Shown here: positions 62,663-64,000 of the stretch, in pieces
How the letters are laid out: every line of letters begins with the position of its first letter
Numbering within the stretch: the stretch's first letter is position 1
NCBI GenBank assembly: GCA_964642725.1
Contig: CAZXQG010000008.1
Coordinates: forward strand, 29,719-93,718
DNA length: 64,000 nt
Source of the DNA: JAGVPT01 sp964642725
GTDB lineage: Bacteria > Bacteroidota > Ignavibacteria > UBA10030 > UBA8401
Reading direction: 5' to 3'
Made by a program: the position numbers and the translations under genes
Notes under the pieces: model-generated
Told to the model about the DNA's origin: nothing
Seen by the model: the letters and a program-made list of their open reading frames with translations, nothing else
The model's database searches: none

Positions 62663-62842
62663 AGCTATCTCAAAAACTCCGAAAAATGTCATTCTGATCC
62701 CGCTGCAAAGCAGCGGGAGAAGAATCCATGACAATCATGCACTGTGAATCTACGAGGCTTCAGTGTCGTAGATGCTTCTCCCGCCAAAATGCGGCGGGAT
62801 CAGCATGACATTTACAAATGCATTCTACATCGAAACCATTTT
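62663..62842. repeat. Dispersed repeat, long copy with internal hairpins (partner at 8882-8967)
   Basis: Ends match the short copy. The interior has a hairpin CCCGCTGC-AAA-GCAGCGGG and a further G+C-rich segment (CTCCCGCC...GCGGCGGGA). Parts of it are inverted copies (ATGTCATTCTGATCCCGC at the left, GCGGGATCAGCATGACAT at the right), so the whole can fold into a cruciform. No open frame, no transposase: a MITE-like non-autonomous element. Confidence 0.75.
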
Positions 62843-62900
62843 TGTGAAACCTTCCAATATTAAAGATCTTTATTCTTAGGAAGGGGTCTTACGAAGGTCT

Positions 62901-64000
62901 TTACCGCGGGTTGATGAGGTTGGGGATCAGGTGTTCCTTCGCAACTAAGTCTTCATACGTTTCGCGCTCCCGCACAACGTAGTAATTAGTTCCGTCAACG
63001 ATCACTTCCGGAGCGCGGCGCCGCTGATTGTAGTTGGAACTCATCACAAACGAATATGCGCCGGCGGACATAACGGCGAGTAGATCGTTTTGCTCGCTCC
63101 TCTGGATTTCGCGTCCTTGCGCAAAAAAATCTCCGGACTCGCAGACAGGCCCGACAACGTCGGCAATGATCGTTCCGTCGCTTTTTTGCGCGACCGGTTT
63201 GATTTCGTGAAACGCTTTGTAGAGGCTTGGACGGAGAAGGTCGTTCATCGCGGCATCCACGACGATGAAATTCTTATTCCTGTTTTGTTTAGTGTAAAGA
63301 ACTTTCGTCGCAAGAATGCCAGCATTGGCCGTGAGGAATCGGCCCGGTTCAAAAAGAATTTTGCAGCCGACGCCGGCGAGGATCGGAAGAAGTTCTTTTG
63401 CAAGCTCGTGAGGCGATGTGCTGGTGCTGCGGTCGTATGAAATTCCGAGGCCGCCGCCCACATCAAAATGGCTGAGTCCGATGCCGCGCTGTTTCAACGT
63501 CAGGGCAAGTGCTGCCAATTTTTTGCACGCTTCGATGAATGGTCCGACAGTCGTTATCTGCGAGCCGATATGCATATCAATGCCAACGACGCGAAGGTTT
63601 GGGAGCGATGCCGCGAGATCGAACGCATGAATTGCCTCGGACGAGTCAATGCCGAACTTATTTTCGGACAACCCGGTGGAAATGTACGGATGCGTTTTTG
63701 GGTCGACATCGGGATTGATGCGGATGCCAACGGGAGCTTTGATGTTCAATTCGCCTGCAATTGCGTCGATGAGATGCAGTTCCTGCAGCGATTCCGCTTT
63801 GAGCATGATGATGGGGTGCCGCAGTACGGTGCGGATTTCTTCCTCCGTTTTTCCCACGCCGGTAAAAACAATCCTGTGCGGATCAACGCCGGCCTTCAAT
63901 GCCCGATAAAACTCTCCGCCGGAATTGCAATCAATACCGCTCCCTGCATCATAGAATATCCGGCAGACGTTTAAATTGGAATTCGCTTTCAGCGAATAAC
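62901..64000 (-). CDS. lysA: Diaminopimelate decarboxylase, C-terminal part (5' end outside window)
   Basis: PLP enzyme decarboxylating meso-diaminopimelate to L-lysine. The visible part is 366 residues and starts at the PLP lysine region (YSLKANSN). HIGSQI and DVGGGLG follow, and EPGRFL and GPVCESGDFF carry the substrate- and PLP-binding residues typical of LysA. The gene runs off the right edge on the minus strand. Confidence 0.93.
   Translation of the reverse strand, partial: YSLKANSNLNVCRIFYDAGSGIDCNSGGEFYRALKAGVDPHRIVFTGVGKTEEEIRTVLRHPIIMLKAESLQELHLIDAIAGELNIKAPVGIRINPDVDPKTHPYISTGLSENKFGIDSSEAIHAFDLAASLPNLRVVGIDMHIGSQITTVGPFIEACKKLAALALTLKQRGIGLSHFDVGGGLGISYDRSTSTSPHELAKELLPILAGVGCKILFEPGRFLTANAGILATKVLYTKQNRNKNFIVVDAAMNDLLRPSLYKAFHEIKPVAQKSDGTIIADVVGPVCESGDFFAQGREIQRSEQNDLLAVMSAGAYSFVMSSNYNQRRRAPEVIVDGTNYYVVRERETYEDLVAKEHLIPNLINPR

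Noticed and set aside
1..64000. CRISPR array, tRNA, rRNA, integrase or phage genes
   Set aside because: No spaced identical repeats, no cloverleaf-like or rRNA-like sequence, and no recombinase, capsid or transposase protein was recognised.

Overview
The window is about 64 kb of gene-dense bacterial chromosome of moderate G+C. It has no rRNA, tRNA, phage, plasmid or CRISPR signal that I can see. Two proteins end in a Por/type IX secretion sorting domain carrying the NYPNPFNP motif. There are also TonB-dependent receptors, a DUF4159/DUF4175 pair, a tricorn-type protease and a TolC/RND efflux operon. Together these point to the FCB superphylum (Bacteroidota/Chlorobi/Ignavibacteria side), most likely an Ignavibacteria-like organism. 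That placement is inferred from gene content only.

Layout. 1-5.5 kb: the 3' end of ftsZ, then a DUF4159 protein, a giant DUF4175 coiled-coil membrane protein and an acyl-CoA desaturase. 5.5-11 kb: small metabolic and membrane genes (VOC protein, TPR membrane protein, beta-carbonic anhydrase, lipocalin, DinB-like). 11.3-13.3 kb: a tight TM2 / DUF2752 / DUF4870 / M48 peptidase operon. 13.4-18.1 kb: a NitT/TauT-type ABC transporter with a fused double permease, then ettA. 18.1-21 kb: dispersed repeats, a small membrane protein, mgsA, and a short Rho lacking the N-terminal helix bundle. 21-23 kb: a secreted M1 peptidase with a sorting domain.

23.2-28.9 kb is the most distinctive metabolic block: ornithine carbamoyltransferase, carbamate kinase, an aspartate-carbamoyltransferase-like protein with altered substrate-binding residues, ornithine aminotransferase, and a cyclic-2,3-diphosphoglycerate-synthetase-like GTPase. 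No arginine deiminase is present. The set reads as a carbamoyl-phosphate/ornithine catabolic module whose second carbamoyltransferase may act on an amine other than aspartate.

29-37 kb: a glycine-rich lipoprotein, a glycosyltransferase and a TolC-adaptor-RND efflux operon behind a near-consensus promoter. 37.5-44 kb: a pilin-like protein and two glycosyltransferases on the plus strand. They converge on a minus-strand operon of nucleotidyltransferase, B12-binding radical SAM enzyme and methyltransferase, followed by a membrane-anchored deaminase. 44.7-50 kb: tricorn-like protease, a lone receiver and an NtrC-type regulator.

50-64 kb is all minus strand: a subtilase translationally coupled to a small sorting-domain protein, a GH31 glycosidase, and a large TonB receptor. 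Then comes a nikR-led operon (NikR, TonB receptor, ECF-S-like membrane protein, methyltransferase) that looks like a nickel or nickel-chelate uptake system, and finally the 3' part of lysA. Several dispersed repeat families sit between genes, one of them in two copies 54 kb apart.
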